The notes below the pieces were generated by a model. The model was not told the DNA's origin. It made no database searches and was given only the letters and a program-made list of their open reading frames with translations. A stretch of 41,216 bases of DNA from Erythrobacter sp. SCN 62-14 (GTDB taxonomy: Bacteria > Pseudomonadota > Alphaproteobacteria > Sphingomonadales > Sphingomonadaceae), in assembly GCA_001724215.1 (NCBI GenBank), contig MEDW01000010.1, positions 1 to 41,216 of the forward strand. The letters are read 5' to 3'. Below, piece by piece: positions 7,887 to 17,245 of the stretch (the stretch's first letter is position 1; every line of letters begins with the position of its first letter). A program made the translations under genes and the position numbers.

Positions 7887-10072
7887 TTTTGGGCCTCGCC
7901 CTCACCGATCCAGCGATTGAGCCAGGCGAACACAGTGTTGTGCCATTGCAGCGAATTCTTTGCGCCCAGCACCCAGTGGTTTTCATCAGGGAAGACCAGC
8001 AGTTGTGCGGGAATCCCCCGTTCCTGCAAGGCCGTGAAGGCGCCCAGCCCCTGCGTGTAAGGCACGCGGAAATCCTTTTCCCCCAGCACCACCAGCATCG
8101 GGGTCTGCCACTTGTCGACGTGGAGAACCGGGTTCCATTTCTCGTAAGTCTTGGCCGCTTCAGCGTAAGTTCCGCCGAAATCCCAGCGCGGGAACCACAA
8201 TTCTTCCGTCGAATAATAAAAGGCGCGGGTGTCAAACAACCCGTTGTGATTGACCAGGCAGCGGAAGCGATCCGGCCATTGGCCCGCGATCCAGTTCACC
8301 ATGTAGCCGCCATAGCTTGCCCCCATGGCGCAGGCGCGGCTGCCGTCGATCTGGGGATCAAGCGTGAGCGCGTGCGCCAAGCCTTTCTGCAAGTCTTCCA
8401 GCGGCTTGCCACCCCAATCCTGATTGATCGCATCGGTGAAGGCTTGCCCATATCCGGTGCTGCCATGGAAATCGATCGAGATCACCGCATAGCCTTGGCT
8501 GGCAAAAACGCGGGGATTCCAGCGGGTTGACCAAGCGTCGTTATAGCTGCCCTGCGGTCCGCCGTGGATGTTGAGGATGGCAGGGATCGGCCCTTGCTGA
8601 TCCTTCAGCCGGGTAATCTGCCCCCACACCGTTGCACCGCCTGCCCCTTCAAAGCTGAAACGGGTGGTGATGATCGGGGCCATGTTGCCCATCCGGGTGG
8701 TGACGACATCGGTCAGCGGGGTCGCCTGTTCGAGCCCCTGCGACAGATACAATTCGCCCGGCTGGCCAATCGAATCGCGGGTGAACAGCAGGCGATCACC
8801 GAGAAGCGGGGTGAGATTGGCGATGTGCGCTTCATTGCCCGCCATCAGATCAAGCCTGCGCGCCTCACCGGTTTCCGGATCAAGCCGGAAGGCAGGCGTG
8901 TCAAGCACTTCGCCGGCGGTGGCCAACAGATAGGAGCCATCTGCGCTCCACGCCAATTCGCTGAAGGACAGATCAATCGCCTCGGTCAGCTTGCGGGTTT
9001 CCCCGCTCGCCAGATCGCGCAGGTGCACCACCAGCCGATCGGCTTCATAGCCTGCGCGTTCCATCGCGAGCCATGCGAGATAACGCCCATCGGGCGAAGG
9101 CGTCGGGTGACTGTCATGCGCCGGGTTGCCGCCTGTCAGCAGGCGCGGGGCATAGCCCGACAGGTCGGAGAAATAGATATCGAGATTGGTCGAACCGGGC
9201 TCTGCGGCATTCAGCAGGCGCGCGGTGAAATAGACCCCGTTGCCACCGGGGGCAAAGGCAATGTCCTCTGCCCCGCCAAACGGCAAGGTCGGCACATTGG
9301 CAGTGATGGCGCCATTGGCCACCCCGCCATCCAGAGGTATGCCCTCGCCGCTCACCCGCCCGCTGTCGAGCGGGAAGACGAAAACGCGGCTGGGCGAGGC
9401 GGGATTGCTCCAGGTATCCCAGTGGCGCACAAAACCTTTGCCCCCTTCATAAAGCCGCCCGGTGCCGGGGCCGGGCAAATGGGCGTTCACCTGATCTGCG
9501 CATCCCAGGCTGGTGCAATCGCGGGGCACGCGGCCCCATATGGCAATGCGCTTGGTGTCGGGTGACAATTTGAAGCCAGCGATTTCGGCGCTGGAGAATT
9601 CAGCCACCACCTGCGCGCGGCCAGCCAGCCCGCCGGCCGAAATGCCGCGCCGCCACACACGGGTGCGGCGCGGTGCGTCCTTGGCGGTGTGTTCGGTGCT
9701 CAGGAAATAGAGATACCCGTCGCTGCCCAGCTGCAGGTTTGATGCTTTCAGCCCGAGATCCAGCGCGCGCGGGCTTGCCCCCGGCGTCATGAGATCAAGC
9801 ACGTAGTGGCGCGGCGTGCGATCCAATGTTTCAGGATCGGTCTCGCTCACCGAATAGACTGCAAAGCTGCCGTCGGCGCTGGCAACTGGTGCACCAAGCC
9901 GCGGCAAGGTGACGAGATCGCGCGCGCTCACGGCCGGTTTGGCCGGAGCGGTTTGCGTAATCTCGCGGCCGGCGTCTGGCGCTGCAGTCTGCGCAGCAAG
10001 CGGGGTGGAAACAACAAAAGCGGCGGTGAGGGCGGCCAGCACGGGCCTGCCATGGGGGGTTATTTTACGCAT
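7883..10072 (-). CDS. S9-family prolyl oligopeptidase-like exported peptidase
   Basis: 729 residues. A signal peptide (residues 1 to about 26, MRKITPHGR then a hydrophobic core ending PLAAQ) sends it across the inner membrane. The middle is a WD40-like beta-propeller (residues about 60-470, repeats such as [22 protein letters not shown] and [11 protein letters not shown]). The C-terminal alpha/beta-hydrolase (about 500-729) holds the triad Ser586 (GASYGGY), Asp667 (LGEKDFRVP) and His699 (DENHWV). It should cleave short peptides, as dipeptidyl or acyl aminopeptidases do. ATG 10072 is chosen because it begins the signal peptide; an upstream in-frame start would add 49 unlike residues. It lies 65 bp after the PopZ-like gene. 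Confidence 0.93.
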   Translation of the reverse strand: MRKITPHGRPVLAALTAAFVVSTPLAAQTAAPDAGREITQTAPAKPAVSARDLVTLPRLGAPVASADGSFAVYSVSETDPETLDRTPRHYVLDLMTPGASPRALDLGLKASNLQLGSDGYLYFLSTEHTAKDAPRRTRVWRRGISAGGLAGRAQVVAEFSSAEIAGFKLSPDTKRIAIWGRVPRDCTSLGCADQVNAHLPGPGTGRLYEGGKGFVRHWDTWSNPASPSRVFVFPLDSGRVSGEGIPLDGGVANGAITANVPTLPFGGAEDIAFAPGGNGVYFTARLLNAAEPGSTNLDIYFSDLSGYAPRLLTGGNPAHDSHPTPSPDGRYLAWLAMERAGYEADRLVVHLRDLASGETRKLTEAIDLSFSELAWSADGSYLLATAGEVLDTPAFRLDPETGEARRLDLMAGNEAHIANLTPLLGDRLLFTRDSIGQPGELYLSQGLEQATPLTDVVTTRMGNMAPIITTRFSFEGAGGATVWGQITRLKDQQGPIPAILNIHGGPQGSYNDAWSTRWNPRVFASQGYAVISIDFHGSTGYGQAFTDAINQDWGGKPLEDLQKGLAHALTLDPQIDGSRACAMGASYGGYMVNWIAGQWPDRFRCLVNHNGLFDTRAFYYSTEELWFPRWDFGGTYAEAAKTYEKWNPVLHVDKWQTPMLVVLGEKDFRVPYTQGLGAFTALQERGIPAQLLVFPDENHWVLGAKNSLQWHNTVFAWLNRWIGEGEAQK

Positions 10073-10137
10073 GAGCCACAGGTTAGCGCCGCTCGCGCGC
10101 CAAGGCCAGAGGGGAGAGCCTGCGTTGTGGCGCGGGC

Positions 10138-10632
10138 TTACATCCGCTTGCCGGCGATCCGGGCGATTTCGGCCTGCACCATGCGTTCGACCATGGCCGG
10201 CAGATTCTGGTCGAGCCATTCGGCCAGCATCGGGCGCAGCAATTCGCGGGTCAGACCTTCAAGAGAGGTTTCGCCCGAACGCACAATCTGCGGGCGTGCG
10301 CCGGGTTCTGCGAGCATCGCCAGCGCTGCGAGATTTTCCTGCATCGCCTCACGAGAAGCCGGGGTGAGCAGCGGCGCGTCTGCGCTGTCTGCACTCATAT
10401 TTTCCGCCGCAAGTTCCATATCGGCCAGATCGAGCACGTCAGCTTCGTCGCGCACCGTGTGCGGTGATTGCGCATTGCCATCGGGCTGGAGGATCAGCCC
10501 CGCCTCATCGGCTGAGCCTGCCTGTTCGCGCCTGCGCCGCGCTTCCAGCGCGCCTGCGCGATTGTCGCGAGCGATCACTTTCTTGATCGATTCGAGGATT
10601 TCCTCGACCGAAGGTTCTGATGCTTGCGACAT
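10138..10632 (-). CDS. PopZ-like protein (DUF2497)
   Basis: 164 residues with the two conserved ends of the DUF2497/PopZ family. The N-terminal helix is EPSVEEILESIKKVIA (residues 6-21). The C-terminal helices are LRPMLAEWLDQNLPAMVERMVQAEI (about 132-156). Between them is an acidic low-complexity linker rich in Asp, Glu and Ala. In Caulobacter PopZ forms a polar network that anchors the chromosome origin through ParB; the same role here is inferred. It is smaller than some homologues but complete. Confidence 0.85.
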   Translation of the reverse strand: MSQASEPSVEEILESIKKVIARDNRAGALEARRRREQAGSADEAGLILQPDGNAQSPHTVRDEADVLDLADMELAAENMSADSADAPLLTPASREAMQENLAALAMLAEPGARPQIVRSGETSLEGLTRELLRPMLAEWLDQNLPAMVERMVQAEIARIAGKRM

Positions 10633-10656
10633 GGCGCCCCGCTTTCCTGTGTGTGG

Positions 10657-10727
10657 CCCGAAGCTTTTTTATGGCCCGAACCCATTTGTCGCCCGAAACG
10701 CGCCTGTCCCGAATCGGGAAATGCGCG
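10657..10727 (-). repeat. Spaced CCCGAA repeats and hairpin after tolC
   Basis: CCCGAA occurs four times at 10657, 10675, 10692 and 10708, spaced 18, 17 and 16 bp. Just after the tolC stop there is a nested inverted repeat: CGCGC (10699-10703), TCCCGA-A-TCGGGA (10707-10719) and GCGCG (10723-10727). On the minus strand only TTT follows the stem, so as a tolC terminator it is weak. The same 96 bp must also hold the promoter of the PopZ-like gene. Confidence 0.45.
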
Positions 10728-10728
10728 C

Positions 10729-12204
10729 CTAGTTCGAGCCTTCCTCAGGGGTGATTGTTGCGTCAGGGGCCGGAATGTCAACGGTTCTGGTCGAAACCGG
10801 AGCAGGTTTGGGTTTGCGTCCGAAATCCCACAGATCGTGATGCACCTTGTCGTAGTGCTCGTGCGGGTCATACAGCGGCCCGCCAGTGTCGAGGTTGAGA
10901 TCGCGCGCTTCGGCTCGGCCCATGGCGGCCAGCAGGGTAAAGCCTGCGACATAGGCGTTGCGCCGCGCTGTCACCAATTGCGCGCGGGCTTGCAGCAATT
11001 CCTGTTCGGCGTTGAGCACTTCGATCACGGTGCGATTGCCGATCGAGTTTTCCGCGCGCACGCCCTCAAGGCTAAGCTCGGCGGCCGCCACCGCCTGCTT
11101 GGAGCTTTCGATCACTGCATTGGAAGCCTGCCACGCAGCATAGGCCGAACGCGTCTGGGCGATCACATCGCGTTCGGTGGCGATCATCTGTTCAAGCGCT
11201 GCGCTTTCGCGCGCACCTGCCTGCCGATAGCGCGCCGAAATCGCCCCGCCCTGAAACAGCGGGATGCGCAGTTGCAGCGCCATGTTGGAAGTGGTTTCTT
11301 CCTGGAACAACTGATCGGCAAAAGGCCCGCCCAGCGTGTTGAAGTAATTGGTGTAATCAACGCCTGTGGTGAGGCCGAGGGTTGGCCTGCGCCCGGCGGC
11401 CGCCGCCTTGGTGTCGAACCCGGCTGCATCGGCGCGCTCGCGCGCGGCGATCAGATCGGGGTTGTATTTGAGCGCAATTTCCACGGCAGCAGCGGCGTTT
11501 TCGGGTAGGCCCGGCAGCGGCGGCGGGGCCTCGAGATTGGTAGGGGCGCGGCCCACCAACCGGATATAGGTTTCGCGCGCGCCAATCAGATCGGAAAAGG
11601 CTGCCCGCAAATCGGCCTCGGCCAGCGCGAGGCGCGAATCGGACTGGGCAACATCGGTGATCGTCAGGTCGCCAATCTGGAAGCGGTCCCGTGCTGCCTC
11701 AAGATCGACTTTGAGCACTTCGATCTGGTTGGTGGCAAGGCCCACCAGCGCCTCGGTGCGCAGTACGTCCATATAGGCAGCGACGGTCTGGCTGAAAACG
11801 GCGCTCTCGGTGGCGCGCAGATCCGCCTCGCCTGCCGAGACGCGTTCCTTGGCCGCTTTAGTGGCGTTCTTGATCGCACCGCCATTATAGATCGGGACTG
11901 TCAGCAAAGGCCCTGTGCGCAACACCCGCTGCGGCGCGGCAAAGGCGTTGGGGGAAATGATAATGTTTTCAACATAGTTGCTGTTGACATCGACCTGCGG
12001 CAAGCCCTGCGCCTTGGCGATCACAACATCTTCATCCACGGCGCGTTGCTGCGCGCGCGCGGCCTGCAAGGTCGGGTTGGTCTGATAGGCTGACACCAGC
12101 GCATCGCGCAAACTATCTGCCGCAGCAGGCGTTGCTGTCAGCGCCCCCAGCGCCAGCAAGCTTGCCCCCCCGGCAATCCGCGTGATGGCGCGGGCGCGGA
12201 TCAC
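10729..12204 (-). CDS. tolC: TolC-family outer membrane efflux/secretion channel
   Basis: 491 residues. A signal peptide (residues 1 to about 29, ending TPAAADS) leads into the TolC fold of two OEP repeats. The first begins LRDALVSAYQTNPTLQAARAQ. The second contains AAAVEIALKYNPDLIAARERADAA, with the VGRAPTNLEAPPPLPGLPENA linker between them. Coiled-coil segments rich in Ala, Glu and Arg form the periplasmic tunnel. It is the outer membrane exit of tripartite pumps and type I secretion. The partners are not encoded here. Its start overlaps the pcm-like stop by ATGA (12201-12204), a pairing I recall from other Sphingomonadales. Confidence 0.93.
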   Translation of the reverse strand: MIRARAITRIAGGASLLALGALTATPAAADSLRDALVSAYQTNPTLQAARAQQRAVDEDVVIAKAQGLPQVDVNSNYVENIIISPNAFAAPQRVLRTGPLLTVPIYNGGAIKNATKAAKERVSAGEADLRATESAVFSQTVAAYMDVLRTEALVGLATNQIEVLKVDLEAARDRFQIGDLTITDVAQSDSRLALAEADLRAAFSDLIGARETYIRLVGRAPTNLEAPPPLPGLPENAAAAVEIALKYNPDLIAARERADAAGFDTKAAAAGRRPTLGLTTGVDYTNYFNTLGGPFADQLFQEETTSNMALQLRIPLFQGGAISARYRQAGARESAALEQMIATERDVIAQTRSAYAAWQASNAVIESSKQAVAAAELSLEGVRAENSIGNRTVIEVLNAEQELLQARAQLVTARRNAYVAGFTLLAAMGRAEARDLNLDTGGPLYDPHEHYDKVHHDLWDFGRKPKPAPVSTRTVDIPAPDATITPEEGSN

Positions 12205-12821
12205 GCGAAAGACCAGCCCTTGGGCGCATCAAAGGCGTGCAGCACCGGAATGCCAAGATCCTCAACAGCGCGTAAAGTCACGCGCCCGTCAATCTTGCGC
12301 CCGGCAGCCAGGCGAGTCACCTGCCTGAGCACCAGTCCGGCAACGATCCGGCCATCATCGGTCAGCTGCGCGGCGAGTGCATCGGGGATCTGTTCCACCG
12401 CGCCATCAATCACGATCAACGAAAACGGCGCGCCGGCGGCCGGCTTGCCGGTTGCTGCATCGGTTGCCGAGATGGTGGCGATGTCGGAAACCAGCGGCCG
12501 CAGCAATTCAGGCAGGTAACCCGTGCCCCCTTCCACCACCAGCACGCGATCATCGCGCATCGGCGCTGCTTCAAGCAGCAATTTGCCATAAAACAGCGGG
12601 CTTGCAAGGTGACCACCGGCATCCAGCGCAATCGAGCGATCAATATAGGCGAGCGCTGCCTTGTCGGCGGGCAGAAACGCCTCACGCGGGACAGCGAGCA
12701 TCCGGGCGAGGACAAATTCCTCGTTCACGCCGCTGGTGCGCAACTGGCTGTCGATCATCGCGCGGCGCGCGACCTGGCTATCGGGGAGAGAGGTGTTTTG
12801 CGTCATGGTGGCTTCGATCAT
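12201..12821 (-). CDS. Protein-L-isoaspartate O-methyltransferase family protein
   Basis: 206 residues related to Pcm. The N-terminal part has the family pattern ARRAMIDSQLRTSGVNEEFVLARMLAVPREAFLP, and DRSIALDAGGHLASPLFYGKLLLEA replaces the usual GQTISQPY loop. The SAM-binding glycine motif is present in reduced form (VLVVEGGTGYLPELL). A short C-terminus suggests a divergent member that may not repair isoaspartate. ATG 12821 is supported by GGAG six bases upstream; ATG 12806 is the alternative. It heads the operon with tolC and lies directly behind a palindromic operator. Confidence 0.85.
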   Translation of the reverse strand: MIEATMTQNTSLPDSQVARRAMIDSQLRTSGVNEEFVLARMLAVPREAFLPADKAALAYIDRSIALDAGGHLASPLFYGKLLLEAAPMRDDRVLVVEGGTGYLPELLRPLVSDIATISATDAATGKPAAGAPFSLIVIDGAVEQIPDALAAQLTDDGRIVAGLVLRQVTRLAAGRKIDGRVTLRAVEDLGIPVLHAFDAPKGWSFA

Positions 12822-12827
12822 GTCAAC

Positions 12828-12867
12828 TCCGTGCCTGCTGTATTATTTGCGCAATACAGCAGATCAA
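12828..12867 (-). promoter_or_regulatory. Promoter with palindromic operator for pcm-like/tolC
   Basis: CTGCTGTATT (12835-12844) and AATACAGCAG (12853-12862) form a perfect 10-bp inverted repeat with an 8-bp spacer. On the minus strand a -35-like TTGATC (12867-12862) abuts it, with an AT-rich AATAAT/TAATAC stretch about 15-17 bp further on. The Shine-Dalgarno GGAG follows at 12831-12828. A dimeric repressor bound here would cover the promoter. Confidence 0.6.
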
Positions 12868-12933
12868 CCCCTCTCTAGCCACGCCGCGCGATTGTTCCAA
12901 GCGCTTTGCCGCGCCTTTCATGCTTCAAGACCT

Positions 12934-12961
12934 TTGACCTGCCCGCCCTGCCATGTTTAGG
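12934..12961 (+). promoter_or_regulatory. Weak promoter candidate for fumC
   Basis: TTGACC (12934-12939), 16 bp, TTTAGG (12956-12961), 35 bp before the fumC ATG. The -35 matches the housekeeping consensus well and the -10 poorly. Confidence 0.3.
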
Positions 12962-12995
12962 GGAGCGCGCATCGACCGGGATAAGGATAGTTTCG

Positions 12996-14414
12996 ATGAG
13001 TGACATGACGACGGGCACAGGGGCAGACGTACGGATTGAAACGGATTCGCTGGGCGAAGTGGCGGTTCCCGCCCATGTCCACTGGGGTGCGCAGACGCAG
13101 CGCTCGATCGTGAACTTTCCGATTGGCGGCGAGAAAATGCCGCCCGCGCTGGTGCGTGCATTGGGCGTGCAGAAATTGTCCGCGGCCCGCGCCAATATGA
13201 AGCTCGGCGTGCTCGATGCAGGGCTGGGCGAGGCGATTGTGCAAGCCGCGCGCGAGGTGATCGACGGCACGCTGGCCGATCAATTCCCGCTGGTGGTGTG
13301 GCAGACCGGCAGCGGCACGCAGTCCAACATGAACGCCAATGAAGTGATCGCCAGCCGTGCCAATGAAATCCTCACTGGCCAAAAGGGTGGCAAAAGCCCT
13401 GTTCACCCCAATGATCATTGCAACATGGGGCAATCCTCCAACGACACTTTCCCCACCGCAATGCATATTGCCGCGGCCAGCGAGGCATTGGATCACCTGC
13501 TGCCCGCGCTGAAGAAACTGCACGGCGCGCTTGATGCCAAGGCGCAGGAATTTGCGAGCATCGTCAAGATCGGGCGCACGCACTTGCAGGATGCCACGCC
13601 GATGACCTTGGGGCAGGAATTTTCCGGCTACGCCAAGCAGGTCGAATATGGCATTGCCCGCGTGGAAGCCGCGCTGCCGCGGGTGCTGGAACTGGCACAG
13701 GGCGGAACGGCTGTTGGCACGGGCATCAATTCCAAGGTCGGCTTTGACACGGCCTTTGCCGCCGAAGTCGCCGCCGAAACGGGCCATGCCTTCGTCACCG
13801 CGCCCAATAAGTTTGAAGCGCTCGCTGCCCATGATGCGATGGTGGAAATCTCGGGCGCATTGAATGTGCTTGCCGTCAGCCTGATGAAGATCGCCAACGA
13901 CATCCGCCTGCTTGGCTCTGGGCCCCGCTCTGGCCTTGGCGAATTGTCGCTGCCTGCCAATGAACCGGGTTCCTCGATCATGCCGGGCAAGGTCAACCCG
14001 ACCCAGTGCGAGGCGATGACGATGGTCGCAGCGCAGGTGATGGGCAATCATGTGGCGGTGACAGTCGCCGGATCGCATGGGCACTTGGAACTCAATGTGT
14101 TCAAGCCGGTGATGATCTATAACGTGCTCCAATCGATGAAGCTGATCGGCGATGCCGCCCACGCCTTCACCGATAATTGCGTTGTCGGCATCGAGGCGAA
14201 CCAGACCCGCATCACCCAGCTTTTGAATGAAAGCCTGATGCTGGTCACTGCGCTCAATCCGCATATCGGGTATGACAACGCGGCTAGAATCGCCAAGAAA
14301 GCCCACGCCGAAGGAACCACGCTGAAGGCAGCGGCGCTGGAACTGGGCCTGCTTACCGAAGAGCAGTTTGTCCAGTGGGTCGTGCCGTCGGACATGATCA
14401 AGCCCAGAGACTGA
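12996..14414 (+). CDS. fumC: Fumarate hydratase class II
   Basis: Converts fumarate to malate in the citric acid cycle; the iron-independent, oxygen-stable form. The 472 residues include the A-site blocks [12 protein letters not shown] and [38 protein letters not shown], and the superfamily signature [18 protein letters not shown] 12996 is preceded by AAGGAT at 12983-12988. A longer open frame to 12906 would add 30 residues unlike the family. It is divergent from the pcm-like gene. The 245 bp after it contain a GC-rich hairpin (CCGCTC 14419-14424 with GAGCGG 14440-14445) but no T-run. Confidence 0.96.
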   Translation: MSDMTTGTGADVRIETDSLGEVAVPAHVHWGAQTQRSIVNFPIGGEKMPPALVRALGVQKLSAARANMKLGVLDAGLGEAIVQAAREVIDGTLADQFPLVVWQTGSGTQSNMNANEVIASRANEILTGQKGGKSPVHPNDHCNMGQSSNDTFPTAMHIAAASEALDHLLPALKKLHGALDAKAQEFASIVKIGRTHLQDATPMTLGQEFSGYAKQVEYGIARVEAALPRVLELAQGGTAVGTGINSKVGFDTAFAAEVAAETGHAFVTAPNKFEALAAHDAMVEISGALNVLAVSLMKIANDIRLLGSGPRSGLGELSLPANEPGSSIMPGKVNPTQCEAMTMVAAQVMGNHVAVTVAGSHGHLELNVFKPVMIYNVLQSMKLIGDAAHAFTDNCVVGIEANQTRITQLLNESLMLVTALNPHIGYDNAARIAKKAHAEGTTLKAAALELGLLTEEQFVQWVVPSDMIKPRD

Positions 14415-14659
14415 GGTTCCGCTCGCGCCGACGACGCGTGAGCGGGCCGCTGGGCCCTGCGTCTCTATCCGGCTATCCAGCACACTATCGCGATAGGATG
14501 GCGCGATAGGGTGGCCGGATTAAGGCCCGAAGCACGGACGCGGGACGGCCAGTCTGTTTCCCGGCAAACGCGCTTTCGACCAAAGCGCCACCGGGCCCGA
14601 TAACCCGCGCCTGCGGGCATGGCATCGGCTGAACGGCTGGGGTATCTCCCCTTGCCATA

Positions 14660-15922
14660 ATGGCGATTTTCACACCCGAGCCTGGCGCAGCTCCCGTGCG
14701 CGCGAGCGTCCCGTTCCGCACGGTGCTGCTGTCGATGGTGGCGCTGTGGGCAACCTATTTCCTGCTCGTGAGCATTCGCGGGCTGGTGATGGATTTCGGC
14801 CTGCAATATGAATTGGCGTGGCGGCGCGGGTTGGTTTCGGTGATTGGCGTGGGCCTCACCATTGTGCTGTGGCTGCTGCTGAGGCTGTTCGACAGAAAGA
14901 CGTTGGCGGTCAAGATTGGCGCGGCGACAGTGCTGGCGATGCCGGTGGCGATGGTGATCGGCCAGATCAATCAATGGGTGTTCGAAGACATCCAGCAGCG
15001 GCAGGAACAGGCCTATGCGCAGAAATACAATCTCAATCTGCGCCGCGACGAGGCCGGCAATCTGTTGGTCGATGTGCCGGTGCGCCGCATCAGCCCGGCG
15101 CAGGACAACAGCCAGCCCACCGAAGAAGTGGTTGGACAGGAAAGTGTCATTATTGCGCCAGCCGATGCGCAGGCCGATTTTTGGCGCCGGTTTCTTGAGG
15201 TCGCACTGGGACGCTATTTCCTGCTGCTGGCCTGGGCGACGACCTATTTCGCGCTGCTGGCAGGCGTGCAGGCGCGTGAGGCGGAGCGCCGCGAGGAGCA
15301 GTTTCGCTCCGCCGCCAAGGCGGCCGAATTGCGATCCTTGCGCTATCAGGTCAATCCCCATTTCCTGTTCAACACGCTGAATTCGCTCTCGGCTTTGGTG
15401 ATGACAGGCAAGGCCGATCGCGCCGAGGCGATGATCCAGACGATGAGCCGGTTCTATCGCCACAGCCTCGCGGATGAACTCACCAATGATGTGGCGCTGC
15501 GCGATGAATTCGATCTGCAGCGGCTCTATCTCGACATCGAAGCGGTGCGCTTTCCCGACCGGCTGCGCTGCGTGTTTGATTTGCCACCGGCTCTGGCTGA
15601 CGCGCGCGTGCCGGGGATGATCCTTCAGCCACTGGTGGAAAATTCGGTGAAATACGCCGTTTCCGCTGTCACCCGTCCGGTCACCATCACAGTCAGCGCG
15701 CGTGAGGAGTTGGGCGAACTGGTGATCACTGTCAGCGATGATGGGCCCGGCCTTCCCAAAGGCAGCGAACATGGGCTCGGCATTGGCCTTGCCAATGTGC
15801 GCGACCGGCTGCAGGCCCGCTTCGGGCCGAGCGTGGGGTTTGCATCGGGCGCGGCAAATGGCGGCTATCGCACAGAAATTCGCATCCCTTTGACCTGCAT
15901 TGAGGCTGGCCATGGCAAGTGA
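14660..15922 (+). CDS. LytS-type sensor histidine kinase
   Basis: 420 residues. Three transmembrane helices lie in about residues 20-100 (LLSMVALWATYFLLV, SVIGVGLTIVLWLLL, ATVLAMPVAMVIGQ). A polar loop of roughly 75 residues follows, then a fourth helix (about 185-205, YFLLLAWATTYFALLAG). The cytoplasmic part has the His_kinase motif RYQVNPHFLFNTLNSLSAL with the phospho-accepting His, followed by an ATPase domain with PLVENSVKYA and VSDDGPGLPKG. The polar loop probably lies in the periplasm and may sense the signal. No Shine-Dalgarno is visible before ATG 14660. It overlaps the regulator gene by 11 bp, so the pair forms one system. Confidence 0.9.
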   Translation: MAIFTPEPGAAPVRASVPFRTVLLSMVALWATYFLLVSIRGLVMDFGLQYELAWRRGLVSVIGVGLTIVLWLLLRLFDRKTLAVKIGAATVLAMPVAMVIGQINQWVFEDIQQRQEQAYAQKYNLNLRRDEAGNLLVDVPVRRISPAQDNSQPTEEVVGQESVIIAPADAQADFWRRFLEVALGRYFLLLAWATTYFALLAGVQAREAERREEQFRSAAKAAELRSLRYQVNPHFLFNTLNSLSALVMTGKADRAEAMIQTMSRFYRHSLADELTNDVALRDEFDLQRLYLDIEAVRFPDRLRCVFDLPPALADARVPGMILQPLVENSVKYAVSAVTRPVTITVSAREELGELVITVSDDGPGLPKGSEHGLGIGLANVRDRLQARFGPSVGFASGAANGGYRTEIRIPLTCIEAGHGK

Positions 15923-16667
15923 CAGCGAAGAACAGCGCAGTTTGCGCACCCTGATCGTTGATGATGAACCGCTCGCGGTGGAGCGCATTCAGGTGATCTG
16001 CGCCGAGATTCCGGTGATCCGCGTGGTCGGCACCGCCAGCGATGGAGCGGCCGCGCTGCGCCTGTCTGAAAAGCTGAACCCCGATCTGGTGCTGCTTGAT
16101 ATGACCATGCCCGAACTCGATGGGCTCAGTGTCGCGCGCAGGCTGGCAGAGGCGGAAAATCCGCCCGCTGTGATCTTCGTCACCGCGCATGACAATTTCG
16201 CGGTTGAAGCCTTTGATCTGGAAGCGGTTGATTATGTGCTCAAGCCCGTGGCCGCCGACCGGCTTGAACGCGCCATTGAACGCGCGCTGGCGCGGCGCGG
16301 ACCGGTGCGGACGAAGGCTGGCCGCTATCTTGATGAATTGTGGGTCCCCAACCGCTCCGAACTGCTGCGCATTGCGGTCAGCGAAGTGCACCGCATCGAC
16401 GCCGAGCGCGACTATGTGCGGCTCCATGTCGGGACGGCGGATGCGTCGCGCTCCTATCTCCTGCTTCAGACCATCGCCGGGCTCGAAGCGCGGCTCGATC
16501 CGGAACGCTTTATCCGCATCCACCGCTCGACAATCCTGCGGCGCGACATCATTCGCGGATTGCGCCATGACGGACTTGGCGTGTGGTCGGCAGAATTGCT
16601 TGATGGCGAGGCGCTGCGCATCGGGCGCACCTATTTGCCCAAGGTCAAGGCGATGGCTGGGCGGTGA
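15912..16667 (+). CDS. LytTR-family response regulator
   Basis: 251 residues. The receiver domain (about 12-125) has the acidic pair in LIVDDEPLA, phospho-acceptor Asp63 (DLVLLDMTMPE), Thr in FVTAHD and Lys in DYVLKPV. The LytTR DNA-binding domain (about 140-250) contains VHRIDAERDYVRLHV and FIRIHRSTILRRDII. It should bind promoter repeats when phosphorylated by the adjacent kinase; the targets are unknown. ATG 15912 has GAGG at 15902-15905. The first four residues overlap the kinase 3' end. Confidence 0.92.
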   Translation: MASDSEEQRSLRTLIVDDEPLAVERIQVICAEIPVIRVVGTASDGAAALRLSEKLNPDLVLLDMTMPELDGLSVARRLAEAENPPAVIFVTAHDNFAVEAFDLEAVDYVLKPVAADRLERAIERALARRGPVRTKAGRYLDELWVPNRSELLRIAVSEVHRIDAERDYVRLHVGTADASRSYLLLQTIAGLEARLDPERFIRIHRSTILRRDIIRGLRHDGLGVWSAELLDGEALRIGRTYLPKVKAMAGR

Positions 16668-16689
16668 TCGGCTGCCGGGGAGGTGTATG

Positions 16690-16707
16690 GGTTCACGCCA
16701 GTGAACC
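16690..16707 (+). terminator. Hairpin after the LytTR gene
   Basis: GGTTCAC-GCCA-GTGAACC is a perfect 7-bp stem 22 bp after the regulator stop. No T-run follows, so terminator strength is uncertain. Confidence 0.4.
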
Positions 16708-16725
16708 TTGGGATCAGCTCATCAC

Positions 16726-16767
16726 AAAAAGACCCGGCACGCCAAGGGACTGAGAGCGCGCCGGGTC
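16726..16767 (-). terminator. Rho-independent terminator of the UrcA gene
   Basis: GACCCGGC (16731-16738) pairs with GCCGGGTC (16760-16767). On the minus strand the stem is followed at once by TTTTT (16730-16726). It lies 51 bp after the UrcA stop and is the best terminator in this part of the window. Confidence 0.75.
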
Positions 16768-16818
16768 AGGGGGCTGCATCCGCGGGTAAGGATGCAGGGT
16801 GTCAGTGGGTCACAGCGT

Positions 16819-17142
16819 TCAGCCGCCCTTCTGGCTCTGCTGGGCCATGGCTGCGGCAACTTGCGCCTGTGCGCTGGCACGGGCCTTGGCGATGCAGGTG
16901 CGGGTTTCTTCGCTCATCAGCCGCGTGCCGGTCGCCTTACGGCTGGTCTGGCACACGTCGCGGATCGCGCGGTTGATGCGCGAGTTGAGCTCTTTCTGGC
17001 CTTGGGGAGTGGCCAGATCGAGGTCGCTGATCGAAAGAGCCATGATCCGTTGATCGGGCCGTTGATCGGGCAGCTGGGCCAGCGCAGGGGTCGCGGCCAG
17101 CACCAGCCCGAGGGCGGCGGGGATAAAGGCATTCAGGTTCAT
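16819..17142 (-). CDS. UrcA family protein
   Basis: 107 residues. A signal peptide spans about residues 1-23 (MNLNAFIPAALG then a hydrophobic run ending PALAQ). The mature part has the UrcA pattern, with SDLDLATPQGQKELNSRINRAIRDVCQ, a second Cys in RTCIAKARASAQAQVA, and a Gln/Ala-rich tail. The two cysteines probably form a disulfide in the periplasm. The function of the family is unknown. ATG 17142 is supported by GGAGG six bases upstream; a longer frame to 17172 is less likely. Confidence 0.85.
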   Translation of the reverse strand: MNLNAFIPAALGLVLAATPALAQLPDQRPDQRIMALSISDLDLATPQGQKELNSRINRAIRDVCQTSRKATGTRLMSEETRTCIAKARASAQAQVAAAMAQQSQKGG

Positions 17143-17245
17143 CACATCCTCCAACTTGCAGGCTGTTTTCAAAGGCCGGGCGGGGGCCGGGGCGTAGGGG
17201 CGGCGGGGTTGCCGGGGGGCCTGCTGAGATTGGTTTACTCTGGCC

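Noticed and set aside
12957..14483. 508-residue open frame antisense to fumC
   Set aside because: Exactly mirrors the fumC codon frame; no recognisable domain; fumC is certain.
14465..15988. 507-residue open frame antisense to the LytS gene
   Set aside because: Low-complexity His/Arg/Gln product opposite a well supported kinase.
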